A DNA stretch of 50,279 nt from Oxalobacter formigenes (GTDB taxonomy: Bacteria; Pseudomonadota; Gammaproteobacteria; Burkholderiales; Burkholderiaceae_D): the NCBI GenBank assembly GCA_019424645.1, contig JAHYZB010000005.1, positions 93,487-143,765 on the forward strand. The letters are read 5' to 3'. The notes below the pieces were generated by a model. That model made no database searches, was not told where the DNA came from, and saw only the letters and a program-made list of their open reading frames with translations. Below, piece by piece: positions 17,685 through 26,802 of the stretch (the stretch's first letter is position 1; each line of letters begins with the position of its first letter). Made by a program: the position numbers and the translations under genes.

Positions 17685-18929
17685 TTATTCTCCAGGAAGA
17701 AGAATTTTGTGATCCTTGCTGAACTGGTAGTCGCGGAAAATATGCTCTGCGTCAGGCAGCTCGTAATTGCCGTCACTCATTTGACGGGTCGTTTCTTTCA
17801 AACGATAGGTATAATGTCCGCATGTCCAGACATTATAGTTGCGCATATGGGTACACAAACAGATCTTGTCCTTGACCTCGATGATCTTGCCATCGGGACG
17901 TGATCCGAGTTCGCGATAATACTCATCCAGATAAGCGCATTTTCCATTTTCCAGCAGATAGCCATAGGATTCACAATTGGGACGTAAACCGATCCCGATT
18001 GCCGGCGTTTTCTTCAGCATGCGCATGGCATAACCGGTTGGTGATACCAGATTCACTTCAATGTCGTCTTCATTGGCAGACAGCTACGCCTGTTTGGCCT
18101 TGTCGGGCAAACCGCACTCTTTGGAAATGGTAAACCGGGTTGCCACCTGAACACCATCCACACCCTGCTCCATCAAGGAAACGGCGTCCGATCCGGTAAA
18201 GACACCACCAGCGGCGATCATGGGTATTTCCAGTTTTTCCGCCTTGAGATAATCGATAATCTCGCCTACGATGGTTTTCAGGTCATATTTGGCCCAATCG
18301 AGCCCGAATCCAAGATGTCCTCCGGCCAGCGGACCTTCAACGACCACATAGTCAGGCAGGCGATTCAGCTTGGCGTTACGGCGCAGGAAAATCTGAAGGG
18401 CACGTACCGAAGAGACGATAATGCCCAGCTTCACGTCACGGAAACGGGGATGATCTTCAATGAGCTTGAAAGAATTGGCGTGAAGACCGGCTGCCAGGGT
18501 AATGCCATCGATACCTGCGTCCATGGCTGCACGCAAACGGGCGCGCAAGGTTTCGCGAGGCGCGTTCATCGTCAGCTTTTCCATGCAATTGATGAAAATC
18601 AGGCCATCGCCTTTTTTCTTTTCCATTGCGCTGGCAACATGCAGTCTGGTGGCTTCTTCAACTTCACCCAGATTGAAAATGATACCGGATTTATCCTTCT
18701 GGCCGATCAGGCCCTTGAACTGCAATGTTTTGTTCTTCGTATAGCTCGTCCCGAAATAGCGGTCAGCCGAATCCATCGACATGGCATCGGAAATATGACC
18801 GATCCCACCCAGCCGGGCGGCTTCAAGTGCCAGTTGTTCGGTGGAAATATCGACTCCCATTCCCCCGATAATGATGGGAACATACTCCTTTCCGTTCAAT
18901 TTCAAACGGAAATCATCAACACATTTCAT
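17685..18929 (-). pseudogene. Nitronate monooxygenase-like flavoprotein with an in-frame TAG
   Basis: One continuous reading frame from the ATG at 18929 to 17685, interrupted only by TAG at 18086-18084. The upstream part (281 residues) has the FMN TIM-barrel features of the nitronate monooxygenase/FabK family: PIIIGGMGVDIST, LPDYVVVEGPLAGGHLGFG and IPMIAAGGVFTGSDAVSLM. It stops right after DKAKQA. The same frame then continues with LSANEDDIEVNLVSPTGYAM, which fits the family's next segment (SPxGxxxR type), and a Cys-containing C-terminal region. TAG probably replaced a TAT or TAC tyrosine codon. Good AAGGA Shine-Dalgarno. No other lesion is seen, so the mutation is recent, the stop is read through, or it is a base-call error. 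Confidence 0.85.
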
Positions 18930-19227
18930 CGCTATCCTTGGACTACTGTTAAAGTTAGGCGCCTTATTTTTGTTTCTTCTGAATAAAAGGGAGCCAAAAA
19001 TATTGTAACTGCGTCGAACTTGCTTCTAAATAGCCCTAATTTCATATTAATGCACTTTTTGAACAAGCATTCGGAACAGTGCACCACATCATTTCTATCG
19101 AGGCCTGACAAGCCAAACTGCACCATTATAATTTTACTTTATGAATATGCAATACAAAAAAACGAAAACTGCATGTAACCACCTGCAATGGTGGAATTAC
19201 GATACAACAACTTTTTTGCAAACCACA
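18930..19227. other. Intergenic region between the UspA and flavoprotein genes
   Basis: 298 bp, AT-rich, between two minus-strand genes. A short hairpin (CCACC / GGTGG around 19180-19195) lies downstream of the UspA gene and is followed on the minus strand by a T-rich tract; it could serve as a weak terminator. No gene is seen. Confidence 0.3.
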
Positions 19228-20064
19228 TCAATGTGACATCAGCACGGGCATCGTTGCGTCTCCGAGAACCGTTCTGGTCACCCCGCCAAGGAGAAACTCC
19301 CTGAAGCGGGTATGGCCATAGCCCCCCATCACCAGCAAATCGGAAGACTGCTCTTCAGCCAGCGCCAGTACAGCCGAACCGATGTTTTTATCCATCTGGG
19401 GCGGTAGCACTTCAACATTAATGCCGTGACGGGCCAGATAAACGGCAAGGTCGTTTCCGGCATGTTCGGCGTTGACATCGGGTTCCTTGTCAATATTGAA
19501 CATGGCGATCTGCACGACTTCTGCCCGTCTCAATATCGGTATGGCATCCGCAACAGCACGTGTCGCTTCCCTGCTGGCATTCCAGCAAATCATAACTCTT
19601 TTTCCAACTTCTTTCAGAAAGGACGACGGCACGATCAGAACCGGCCTGCCGGCATTCATCATGACATATTCCGGAAAATCGGGAGCGACGACCGGAGACG
19701 TTTCATGAAGGTCGGTCTGGCCAATGACAACGAGATCCGCAAAACGGGACAACAGACTGATTCCCTGATTCGCCTCCCCATCCACAATACGGCCTTCAAA
19801 GAATGGCACGCCCATTTGTCGCGCCTGTTCATCGAATTCCTTCACGAAACCTGCAGCACGATCGTGCAGGAAACGAAGATGGGAAGCAATGACCGGATCT
19901 TTCTCATCAATGTGCGCCTGCTGGAAGGTAAGGGTTGAAACGCCGACCATGGCAGCGCCTATCAGAAAGGCATTTTCATCAATAGCCAGCTGACAAGCCA
20001 TGCGGATGCGCTCTTTGGCATGCGATTCGCGGTCAAGATGTACCAGAATTGTTTTGTATGACAT
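19228..20064 (-). CDS. Tandem-domain universal stress protein (UspA family)
   Basis: Cytosolic protein of 278 residues built from two Usp domains. The first begins SYKTILVHLDRESHAKERI. The second ends with the ATP-binding-type motif DLLVMGGYGHTRFREFLLGG followed by VTRTVL. I use the ATG at 20064, which has GGGAG 5 bases upstream; an upstream GTG at 20070 is in frame but overlaps the Shine-Dalgarno. The N-terminal domain lacks an obvious full G-x2-G-x9-G(S/T) motif, so only the C-terminal domain probably binds nucleotide. It follows lysC on the same strand but lies behind a strong terminator, so it has its own promoter. General stress role by family; the specific trigger is unknown. Confidence 0.92.
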   Translation of the reverse strand: MSYKTILVHLDRESHAKERIRMACQLAIDENAFLIGAAMVGVSTLTFQQAHIDEKDPVIASHLRFLHDRAAGFVKEFDEQARQMGVPFFEGRIVDGEANQGISLLSRFADLVVIGQTDLHETSPVVAPDFPEYVMMNAGRPVLIVPSSFLKEVGKRVMICWNASREATRAVADAIPILRRAEVVQIAMFNIDKEPDVNAEHAGNDLAVYLARHGINVEVLPPQMDKNIGSAVLALAEEQSSDLLVMGGYGHTRFREFLLGGVTRTVLGDATMPVLMSH

Positions 20065-20115
20065 GATCACTCCCGTTCAGATTGATTGAGCAAGGAGAAG
20101 ACAAGCTCGATGGAA

Positions 20116-20148
20116 AAAAGGGAGGCGGCGAAAAACAGCCGCCCCGTT
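20116..20148 (-). terminator. Terminator of lysC
   Basis: Read on the minus strand, a GC-rich stem (GGGCGGC pairing with GCCGCC, one bulged base) is followed by a run of Ts. It begins just after the lysC stop and separates lysC from the UspA gene. Confidence 0.85.
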
Positions 20149-20149
20149 T

Positions 20150-21400
20150 TTACATTTGTTCCAGACCGAATGCCTTATGCAGTGCCCGTACAGCCAGTTC
20201 CATGTATTTTTCGTCAATGATGACCGAAATTTTGATTTCGGATGTCGAAATCATCAGAATGTTGACACCTTCTTCAGAAAGTGTGCCGAACATTTTCGAA
20301 GCGACGCCGACATGACTGCGCATGCCGATCCCGATAGCCGACACTTTCGATACCTTGGCATCCCCGATAATGTCGGTAGCGCCGATTTCCGCCTTGATCC
20401 GGTTATTTAACAGATCCATGGCACGGTTGTAGTCCGGACGCGGGACGGTAAAGGTAAAGTCTGTTTTCCCGTTGATCGACTGGTTCTGGATAATCATGTC
20501 GACTTCGATATTGGCGGCAGCGATGGCACCCAGAATCTGGGAAGCGATACCAGGTCTGTCAGGCACACCAACAACCGTAATTTTCGCTTCGTCACGGCTG
20601 AATGCAATTCCGGAGATAACAGTTTGTTCCATATGCGAGTCTTCTTCAAAAGTGATCAATGTGCCGGATTTGGCTTCTTCTTCGATTGAAATGTCAGGAT
20701 CGGTCATGGATGACAGTACGCGAGTCGGGACATGGTAATTTCCTGCCAGTTCAACAGAACGCGTCTGCAGCACTTTCGACCCGAGTGATGCCATTTCAAG
20801 CATTTCTTCAAAGGTGATTTTTTTCAGTCTTCTGGCATCGGTAACGACACGCGGATCGGTTGTGTAAACGCCATCAACGTCGGTATAAATGAGGCATTCC
20901 GATGCTTTAAGGGCAGCGGCGACGGCGACGGCAGACGTGTCTGAACCGCCCCGGCCGAGAGTCGTAATATTGCCGTCTTCACTGATGCCCTGAAAACCGG
21001 CAATGATGACGACTTTTCCCTGATCGAGGTTTTCCCTGATTTTTTCCTCATCAATGGACTGGATGCGGGCCTTGGTATGGGAGGCATCCGTCTTGACAGG
21101 AACCTGCCAGCCGGTAAACGAGACCGCCTGTTTTCCCTGCTGCATCAATGCCATCGACAACAGACCGACCGAAACCTGTTCGCCGGTCGACGTGACCATA
21201 TCGAGTTCGCGCTGGTTGGGTTCCGGCATGATTTCTTTTGCCAGTCCGATCAGACGGTTTGTCTCACCCGACATGGCCGACGGGACGACGACAACCTGAT
21301 GTCCTGCATTGTGCCATTTGGCGACACGCCGGGCGACGTTCTTGATGCGGTCGATCGACCCCATCGATGTTCCGCCATATTTGTGAACGACTAAAGCCAT
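20150..21400 (-). CDS. lysC: Aspartate kinase
   Basis: Cytosolic kinase phosphorylating L-aspartate, the first step to lysine, threonine, methionine and diaminopimelate. 416 residues. The N-terminal kinase domain starts MALVVHKYGGTSMGSIDRI (signature KYGGTS) and includes LGRGGSDTSAVAVAAAL and YTDVDGVYTTDPR. The C-terminal third has two ACT domains (VVGVPDRPGIASQILGAIA and SHVGVASKMFGTLSEEGVNI), implying allosteric feedback by lysine and/or threonine as in single-function bacterial enzymes. No internal GTG-started small subunit was clearly identified. No lysine riboswitch is seen in the 104-bp leader. It is the last gene of the cysS-alkA-accA-tilS-lysC row, a conserved betaproteobacterial order. 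Confidence 0.97.
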   Translation of the reverse strand: MALVVHKYGGTSMGSIDRIKNVARRVAKWHNAGHQVVVVPSAMSGETNRLIGLAKEIMPEPNQRELDMVTSTGEQVSVGLLSMALMQQGKQAVSFTGWQVPVKTDASHTKARIQSIDEEKIRENLDQGKVVIIAGFQGISEDGNITTLGRGGSDTSAVAVAAALKASECLIYTDVDGVYTTDPRVVTDARRLKKITFEEMLEMASLGSKVLQTRSVELAGNYHVPTRVLSSMTDPDISIEEEAKSGTLITFEEDSHMEQTVISGIAFSRDEAKITVVGVPDRPGIASQILGAIAAANIEVDMIIQNQSINGKTDFTFTVPRPDYNRAMDLLNNRIKAEIGATDIIGDAKVSKVSAIGIGMRSHVGVASKMFGTLSEEGVNILMISTSEIKISVIIDEKYMELAVRALHKAFGLEQM

Positions 21401-21504
21401 ATAATTTTTATGAATAAAAAGTAAGAAAAAGTTCAGCTTTTAACTTTACCGTTTGAGGTGAAAATTAACAAGACATACGGCCAACAGGGACAGAAAAAAA
21501 GCCA

Positions 21505-22926
21505 TTATGTATCGCGTTCCCATCTGATCTGCACACATTTTCCGTTTTTTTTCAGATGTGATGCACTAATGCCGATTCCGGCAGCATAAACAAGATCGTC
21601 TTCAAAAAATATCAGGGGCAGAAATTGTCTTTCCCATGAGGGTATGCCCTGTTCCTGACAAAGCGCTTTCAGTGTTTTGGTCGGTCGCCCCGCCAGTTTC
21701 AGCCTGGCACTTCCACCATACGGTTCGATTTTCAGCTTGCGCCTTTGCAGCCAGTCAATGTCGAATCCCGTCTCGCTCTCTTCAAAATGAAGCGTGCCAC
21801 GCCATTGATGGAGCCTGAACGTATTTTCTCCGTGCCACTGGATCTCGAGCGGATGAGGCTGATTGACCGTTGACTCAACGGTTTTGCCAAGCGAAATGCT
21901 TTGGCGATAGCGACGTATCGTATAACCGTCAAGAATCAGGTCGATCTGTGCGTTTTCACGCGCCTCCATCAACTGCTGTTTAGCCTGCAAAAGCCATGAG
22001 GTTGAAGGCATTCGCACGCCATTCATTGCGAGCCAGTAACGAAGCAGATTGTCGATCCGGTCCTGATTCAATGAACGCATCTTATCCAGATCCAGTTTGT
22101 TCTCTCCGGATGCACATGTTTCAAGATCTTTTCTCGCCATGCCTTCCAGCAGACGCTGTGCGGAGCCTGCATGCTGCGCCGTCCGGGTCAAACGCTTCTG
22201 AAACCCCGGAAAAAGGTCTTCCAGTACAGGAACCAGTCTGTGCCGGATGGCGTTTCGTGTATAGGTTATATCATCATTCGAATCATCGTCGATATGAGAG
22301 ATGCCCGCATCCATTAGCCATGAAGCCAGCCCTTTTCTGGAAACAGAAAGAAGCGGTCTTCCCAGAACAAGTTTTTCATCCCCGAGAAGTTCCGGTGAGC
22401 GAGAACTCGCTTCCATGCCTGAAAGGCCTGCGACGCCTGCGCCACGCATCAATTGAAGCAATACCGTTTCAACCTGATCGTCTTCATGATGAGCTGTCAG
22501 CAAAAGAGGAATGTCGTGTTCGCGGCACATTTCACCTAGTGCAAAATAGCGTTTTTCCCGCGCTTCAGCCTCAATTCCATCACCGTTTTCGCGATCAATT
22601 TTCACCCGTCTGCCATTGAAAGAAACACCCAGCCGTTTACATTCCTTTTCACAATGTGCCAGCCAGTCATCCGCAAAAGGGTTTAATCCGTGATGCACAT
22701 GGAAAGCGAACAGGGCACACCCGTTTTCAACGGCAAAACGATGGGCAAGATGAAGCAAAACGCTTGAATCCAGCCCTCCGCTGTATGCGACGGCAATACG
22801 TGCATTTGTCAGGGATTCCGGTAAAAACAACGGCACCGCATCACTGGCGTCTTCCATGCGAAAAACGCGCGCCAGAATTGCTTCCAACGCGCGTTCAAAT
22901 TCTTTTTCGACAACCGGATTATGCAA
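21505..22926 (-). CDS. tilS: tRNA(Ile)-lysidine synthetase
   Basis: ATP-dependent enzyme converting C34 of the CAU-anticodon tRNA-Ile to lysidine so that it reads AUA. 473 residues. The PP-loop SGGLDS lies at 49-54 (RIAVAYSGGLDSSVLLHLAH), with the next motifs AFHVHHGLNPFADDW and LLLTAHHEDDQVETVLLQLMRGAG. The substrate-binding and C-terminal domains are present (ARLKLAGRPTKTLKALCQEQGIPSWER split across the last 80 residues). The apparent start is TTG at 22926 with an AAAGGCGG Shine-Dalgarno; the first internal ATG (residue 24) is an alternative and would keep the PP-loop. It lies 11 bp after accA, so they are co-transcribed. Confidence 0.95.
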   Translation of the reverse strand: MHNPVVEKEFERALEAILARVFRMEDASDAVPLFLPESLTNARIAVAYSGGLDSSVLLHLAHRFAVENGCALFAFHVHHGLNPFADDWLAHCEKECKRLGVSFNGRRVKIDRENGDGIEAEAREKRYFALGEMCREHDIPLLLTAHHEDDQVETVLLQLMRGAGVAGLSGMEASSRSPELLGDEKLVLGRPLLSVSRKGLASWLMDAGISHIDDDSNDDITYTRNAIRHRLVPVLEDLFPGFQKRLTRTAQHAGSAQRLLEGMARKDLETCASGENKLDLDKMRSLNQDRIDNLLRYWLAMNGVRMPSTSWLLQAKQQLMEARENAQIDLILDGYTIRRYRQSISLGKTVESTVNQPHPLEIQWHGENTFRLHQWRGTLHFEESETGFDIDWLQRRKLKIEPYGGSARLKLAGRPTKTLKALCQEQGIPSWERQFLPLIFFEDDLVYAAGIGISASHLKKNGKCVQIRWERDT

Positions 22927-22937
22927 AACAACCGCCT

Positions 22938-23912
22938 TTATTTAGCCTGTTCAACGTCTTTGAACTGACCGTAACTCAACCATTTTTCCTGCCGGGCGGC
23001 TATCAGTTCGTCAATAGGGGTATCCTGAATCTGGCGATAGGCTTCTGCCAGTTCGCGTTTCAATGTCGCAGAAATCGCTTTCATGTCCCGATGGGCACCA
23101 CCGAGCGGTTCTTCGATGATCTTGTCGATCATGCCGATTGACTTCAGGCGCTGCGCCGTCAGACCCAAAGCCTCGGCCGCTTCACTGGCCCGTTCGGCCG
23201 TCTTCCATAAAATGGAAGCACAACCTTCTGGCGAAATGACGGAGTAAACGGAGTATTGAAGCATCTGGACAGTGTCGGCCACTGCAATCGCCAATGCACC
23301 ACCAGACCCCCCCTCGCCGATAATCGTGGCGATAATCGGCACTTTCAGTTCAGCCATGACAAACAGGTTCTTTCCAATCGCTTCGGACTGCCCGCGTTCT
23401 TCCGCGTCGATGCCCGGGAATGCACCCGGCGTGTCAACAAAAGTAAAGATAGGCAATTTGAATTTCTCAGCCATCTTCATCAGACGCAGTGCCTTGCGAT
23501 AACCCTCCGGACGCGGCATTCCGAAATTACGGAAACTGCGTTCCTTGACGTCACGGCCTTTCTGATGGCCCATGACAATACATGGAATGCCATTGAAACG
23601 GGCCAGACCACCGACGATAGCCGGATCGTCCGCAAAAGCACGATCGCCATGCAGCTCATGGAAATCGGTGAAAATCTCGTTGATATAGTCCAGCGTATAA
23701 GGCCTGTTCGGATGACGGGCGATTTGTGAAACCTGCCAGGGCGTCAGCTTTGAATAAATATCTTTCGTCAGCTGTTTGCTTTTTTTCATCAGCCGTGAAA
23801 TTTCTTCAGAAATGTCGACAGCCGAATCATCCTGGACGAAACGCAATTCTTCAATTTTTGCATCCAGTTCAGCGATGGGTTGCTCGAAGCTGAGAAAATT
23901 CGTTTTAGCCAC
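22938..23912 (-). CDS. accA: Acetyl-CoA carboxylase carboxyltransferase subunit alpha
   Basis: Half of the carboxyltransferase that, with AccD, moves CO2 from biotin to acetyl-CoA to give malonyl-CoA for fatty-acid synthesis. 324 residues, close to E. coli AccA (319). Typical blocks are LSFEQPIAELDAKIEELRFV, TPWQVSQIARHPNRPYTLDY, HGDRAFADDPAIVGGLAR, FGMPRPEGYRKALRLM, DTPGAFPGIDAEERGQSEAI and GEGGSGGALAIAVADTVQML. The start codon is GTG at 23912 with AAGGAG five bases upstream. It sits between the AlkA-type glycosylase and tilS with short gaps, probably one operon started at cysS. Confidence 0.98.
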   Translation of the reverse strand: MAKTNFLSFEQPIAELDAKIEELRFVQDDSAVDISEEISRLMKKSKQLTKDIYSKLTPWQVSQIARHPNRPYTLDYINEIFTDFHELHGDRAFADDPAIVGGLARFNGIPCIVMGHQKGRDVKERSFRNFGMPRPEGYRKALRLMKMAEKFKLPIFTFVDTPGAFPGIDAEERGQSEAIGKNLFVMAELKVPIIATIIGEGGSGGALAIAVADTVQMLQYSVYSVISPEGCASILWKTAERASEAAEALGLTAQRLKSIGMIDKIIEEPLGGAHRDMKAISATLKRELAEAYRQIQDTPIDELIAARQEKWLSYGQFKDVEQAK

Positions 23913-23964
23913 ACTATCTCCTTAAACCGACTGCAAGGCTTTGGCAGTCGCGAAAATTAATTTT

Positions 23965-24609
23965 TCAGTATTCTACCGGAAGTGGTGTCAAACTGCGCCA
24001 CAAATACCATGTTGCTACAGTACACCACGGTTCCCAATTCTCTGCAATTTTCCGCACGTCTTTCTTGCCGATGCCTTCACCGGAAAAATAAGACATGCTG
24101 ATTCCTTTTAACAGGCCGACATCATCCAGCGGCAGTACGTTTGGCCGCATAAGGTTAAATATCAGAAACATCTCGGCCGTCCAGCGCCCGATCCCGCGAA
24201 CTTGCGTCAGATCGGCAATAATATCCTCATCCGGCATATCGGGCCATTGATCGGCCTGAATTTTACGCTCCCGGAAATGAAACGCCAAATCTTTCAGATA
24301 TTCCACTTTCCGTCGGGATAAACCGGCATTTGAAAGCGTTTCCGCACTGGCAGTCAATATTTCTTCAGGAGAACTGTGCGGACAAACCAGCAGGAAACGC
24401 TTCCAGATGGAATCCGCCGCCTTGACTGAAATCTGCTGTCCTACTATTGACCGTGCCAGTGTCTGGAAAGGTTCTCCCCGGGTTTGCAAACGATCCTTGC
24501 CGGAGGTGGCTATCAGCTGTTGCATGACCGGGTCGCGCTGTCCCAATTCTGCGCATGCCCGATCCCAGCACCCCTCATCGAGCAGGGAAATCGTTTGCCC
24601 GTTAGTCAT
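23965..24609 (-). CDS. DNA-3-methyladenine glycosylase, HhH-GPD (AlkA type)
   Basis: Base-excision repair enzyme of 214 residues that should remove alkylated purines. The core is LARSIVGQQISVKAADSIW at the front of the HhH-GPD fold, the helix-hairpin-helix VRGIGRWTAEMFLIF, and the catalytic aspartate in LPLDDVGL. It lacks the Cys cluster of endonuclease III/MutY and the N-terminal TBP-like domain of E. coli AlkA, so it belongs to the short AlkA-like class. Its ATG follows the cysS stop directly (TAAATG), which means translational coupling. A second, unrelated 3-methyladenine glycosylase (AAG/MPG fold) lies about 3 kb away on the other strand. Confidence 0.93.
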   Translation of the reverse strand: MTNGQTISLLDEGCWDRACAELGQRDPVMQQLIATSGKDRLQTRGEPFQTLARSIVGQQISVKAADSIWKRFLLVCPHSSPEEILTASAETLSNAGLSRRKVEYLKDLAFHFRERKIQADQWPDMPDEDIIADLTQVRGIGRWTAEMFLIFNLMRPNVLPLDDVGLLKGISMSYFSGEGIGKKDVRKIAENWEPWCTVATWYLWRSLTPLPVEY

Positions 24610-25995
24610 TTATGAGCGGCGCCACTCAGTCAGGCCACCAGGTTTGTCTTCCAGAATAATGCCTTTTTCAAGCAGTTCACTGCGAATCTTGTCGGCTTCG
24701 GCAAAATTCTTCGCTTTCTTGGCGTCGATACGTGCCAGAATTTGCGACTCGATCCATTTTTCCTCGCCTTCATCGACAGCATCACCCTGAAGGAACTGAC
24801 GTGGATCGCGTTCCAGAAGCCCCAAAACGCCAGCCAGCGCTTTCAGTTGCGAAGCCAGTTCGGCCGAATGGGAACGGTTGACTTCATTGGCCAGTTCAAA
24901 CAGGACTGCCACCGCTTCCGGCGTATTGAAGTCATCGTTCATCGCACTGGCGAAACGCTTTGCATATTCACTGTCCCAATTGACCGGCTGGTCTTTGACG
25001 TCAATGTCTTTCAGAGCCGTATAAAGACGGGTCAGTGCATTTTTTGCATCGTCCAGATGGGCGTCGGAATAATTCAGCGGGCTGCGATAATGCGAGCGAA
25101 TGATGAAGAAACGAAGCACTTCGGCGTCATAGCTTTTCAGGACATCGCGGATGGTGAAGAAATTGCCAAGGGACTTGGACATTTTTTCATTATCTACACG
25201 AACGAAACCGTTATGCATCCAGTAATTGACGAACGGATGATGTGACGCGCCTTCCGACTGGGCGATTTCATTTTCATGGTGGGGAAATTGCAAGTCTGCA
25301 CCGCCACCGTGAATATCGAAATGTTCGCCGAGCAGTTTGCAGGACATGGCGGAACATTCAATATGCCAGCCCGGACGGCCGGTTCCCCATTGGGAAGACC
25401 ACTTGGCTTCTTCCGGTTCGGTTGGCTTGGCGGATTTCCACAAAACGAAATCCAGCGGATCGCGCTTGCCGGTATTGATATCGACACGTTCACCCGCGCG
25501 CAAATCGTCAAGCGATTTTCCGGACAATTTGCCGTAGCCTTCAAAGTCACGTACGGAATAATTGACGTCACCATCGGTGGATTGATACGCCAATCCATTT
25601 TTTTCGAGCTTGCCGATCAATTCCAGCATTTCCGGAACGTACTCGGTCGCTCTCGGTTCATGATCCGGGGGCAGGATACCCAGTGCACAGGTATCTTCAT
25701 GCATATATTGTGTAAAACGCGAAGTCAGGCTGGAAATCGATTCGCCGTTTTCCCCGGCGCGATTGATAATCTTGTCGTCGATATCGGTAATGTTGCGCAC
25801 ATAAGTCACTTCATATCCCGACGCTTTCAGCCAGCGGTAAACAACGTCGAAGGACATCATCATCCGGGCATGGCCGATATGGCAATAATCATAAATCGTC
25901 ATGCCACATACGTACATTCTCACTTTACCCGGTTCAATAGGCGTAAAGATCTCTTTGCTTCTCGTTAAACTGTTATATATCTGCAGACTGTTCAT
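24610..25995 (-). CDS. cysS: Cysteinyl-tRNA synthetase
   Basis: Class I aminoacyl-tRNA synthetase charging tRNA-Cys; 461 residues, the same as E. coli. Motifs: zinc ligand Cys30 in RMYVCGMTIYD, the HIGH motif at 39-42 (CHIGHARMM), zinc ligands in WHIECSAMSCKLLG and LQFPHHENEIAQSEG, and KMSKSLGNF near 270. The C-terminal DALR anticodon-binding region ends with EADKIRSELLEKGIILEDKPGG, typical of the enzyme. It is the first gene of a minus-strand row leading to the AlkA-type glycosylase (0-bp gap), accA, tilS and lysC. It is divergent from ppiB over 294 bp. No T-box or leader peptide was seen. Confidence 0.98.
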   Translation of the reverse strand: MNSLQIYNSLTRSKEIFTPIEPGKVRMYVCGMTIYDYCHIGHARMMMSFDVVYRWLKASGYEVTYVRNITDIDDKIINRAGENGESISSLTSRFTQYMHEDTCALGILPPDHEPRATEYVPEMLELIGKLEKNGLAYQSTDGDVNYSVRDFEGYGKLSGKSLDDLRAGERVDINTGKRDPLDFVLWKSAKPTEPEEAKWSSQWGTGRPGWHIECSAMSCKLLGEHFDIHGGGADLQFPHHENEIAQSEGASHHPFVNYWMHNGFVRVDNEKMSKSLGNFFTIRDVLKSYDAEVLRFFIIRSHYRSPLNYSDAHLDDAKNALTRLYTALKDIDVKDQPVNWDSEYAKRFASAMNDDFNTPEAVAVLFELANEVNRSHSAELASQLKALAGVLGLLERDPRQFLQGDAVDEGEEKWIESQILARIDAKKAKNFAEADKIRSELLEKGIILEDKPGGLTEWRRS

Positions 25996-26289
25996 GAGAG
26001 AGACTTGGAAATAAATTCAAATAAAACAGATATTTTACTGTGATATCCCCTTTTTGGACATGGATTTTGGACATCCATTCCAAACCGGCATCATTCCTGA
26101 CTGACGGTCAAACTGCCGGACACAGGCAATATCGCCAAAACAAAGAGTTTGCTAGAATGCCAAAAGCGTGAAATGAATGCTTTTTCATTGTTTATTAAAT
26201 ACATTATCTTGTTCATCTGTCAGAATTAAAGGGAATAATCTTTTTCCTACTGCATCTGGCAGATTTTCAATCTCATCATAAGGAATATT

Positions 26290-26778
26290 ATGGCCGTCGC
26301 ACTTCATACCAATCTCGGCACGATCAAGATCGAACTCGATGCCGAAAAAGCACCTAAAACCGTTGAAAACTTTCTGAAATATGTTCGTGAAGGACATTAC
26401 GACAACACCATTTTCCACCGTGTCATCAACGGTTTCATGATTCAGGGCGGCGGTTTCGAGCCCGGCATGACCCAGAAAAAAACGAACGCGCCGGTTGAAA
26501 ACGAAGCGAATAACGGTTTGTCCAACGAAACCTACAGCATCGCGATGGCAAGAACGTCCGACCCGCACTCTGCGACAGCCCAGTTCTTCATCAACGTCAG
26601 CGACAATGATTTCCTCGACTACCCGGGACAGGACGGCTGGGGCTACTGCGTTTTCGGCAACGTGACCGAAGGCAAGGAAATCGTTGACAAGATCAAGAAC
26701 GTCAAAACCGGCCGCGCAGGCATGCATGCTGACGTACCGATGGAAGACGTCGTCATCGAAAAAGCGGAAGTAGTCTGA
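26290..26778 (+). CDS. ppiB: Peptidyl-prolyl cis-trans isomerase, cyclophilin type
   Basis: Cytosolic protein-folding catalyst of 162 residues (E. coli PpiB 164). It has no signal peptide: the protein begins directly with MAVALHTNLGTIKIELDAEK. The cyclophilin core is visible: TVENFLKYVREGHYDNTIFH with the catalytic Arg-like context FHRVINGFMIQGGGFEPGM, then SIAMARTSDPHSATAQFFIN and GWGYCVFGNVTEGKEIVDKI. An AAGGAA Shine-Dalgarno precedes the ATG. It starts the plus-strand row ppiB-lpxH-mpg with a 24-bp gap to lpxH, an arrangement common beside cysS in betaproteobacteria. Confidence 0.97.
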   Translation: MAVALHTNLGTIKIELDAEKAPKTVENFLKYVREGHYDNTIFHRVINGFMIQGGGFEPGMTQKKTNAPVENEANNGLSNETYSIAMARTSDPHSATAQFFINVSDNDFLDYPGQDGWGYCVFGNVTEGKEIVDKIKNVKTGRAGMHADVPMEDVVIEKAEVV

Positions 26779-26802
26779 TTATAATTTGAATGCCGAATCC
26801 AT

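Noticed and set aside
18932..19126. Short open frame in the gap upstream of the flavoprotein gene
   Set aside because: No Shine-Dalgarno, no recognisable protein pattern and atypical composition; treated as non-coding.
20065..20149. tRNA gene after lysC, as found in some relatives
   Set aside because: No cloverleaf, TTCAAATC-like T-loop or CCA end is present; only the lysC terminator is seen.
21401..21504. Lysine riboswitch upstream of lysC
   Set aside because: The 104-bp gap is AT-rich and far too short, with no conserved lysine-riboswitch stems.
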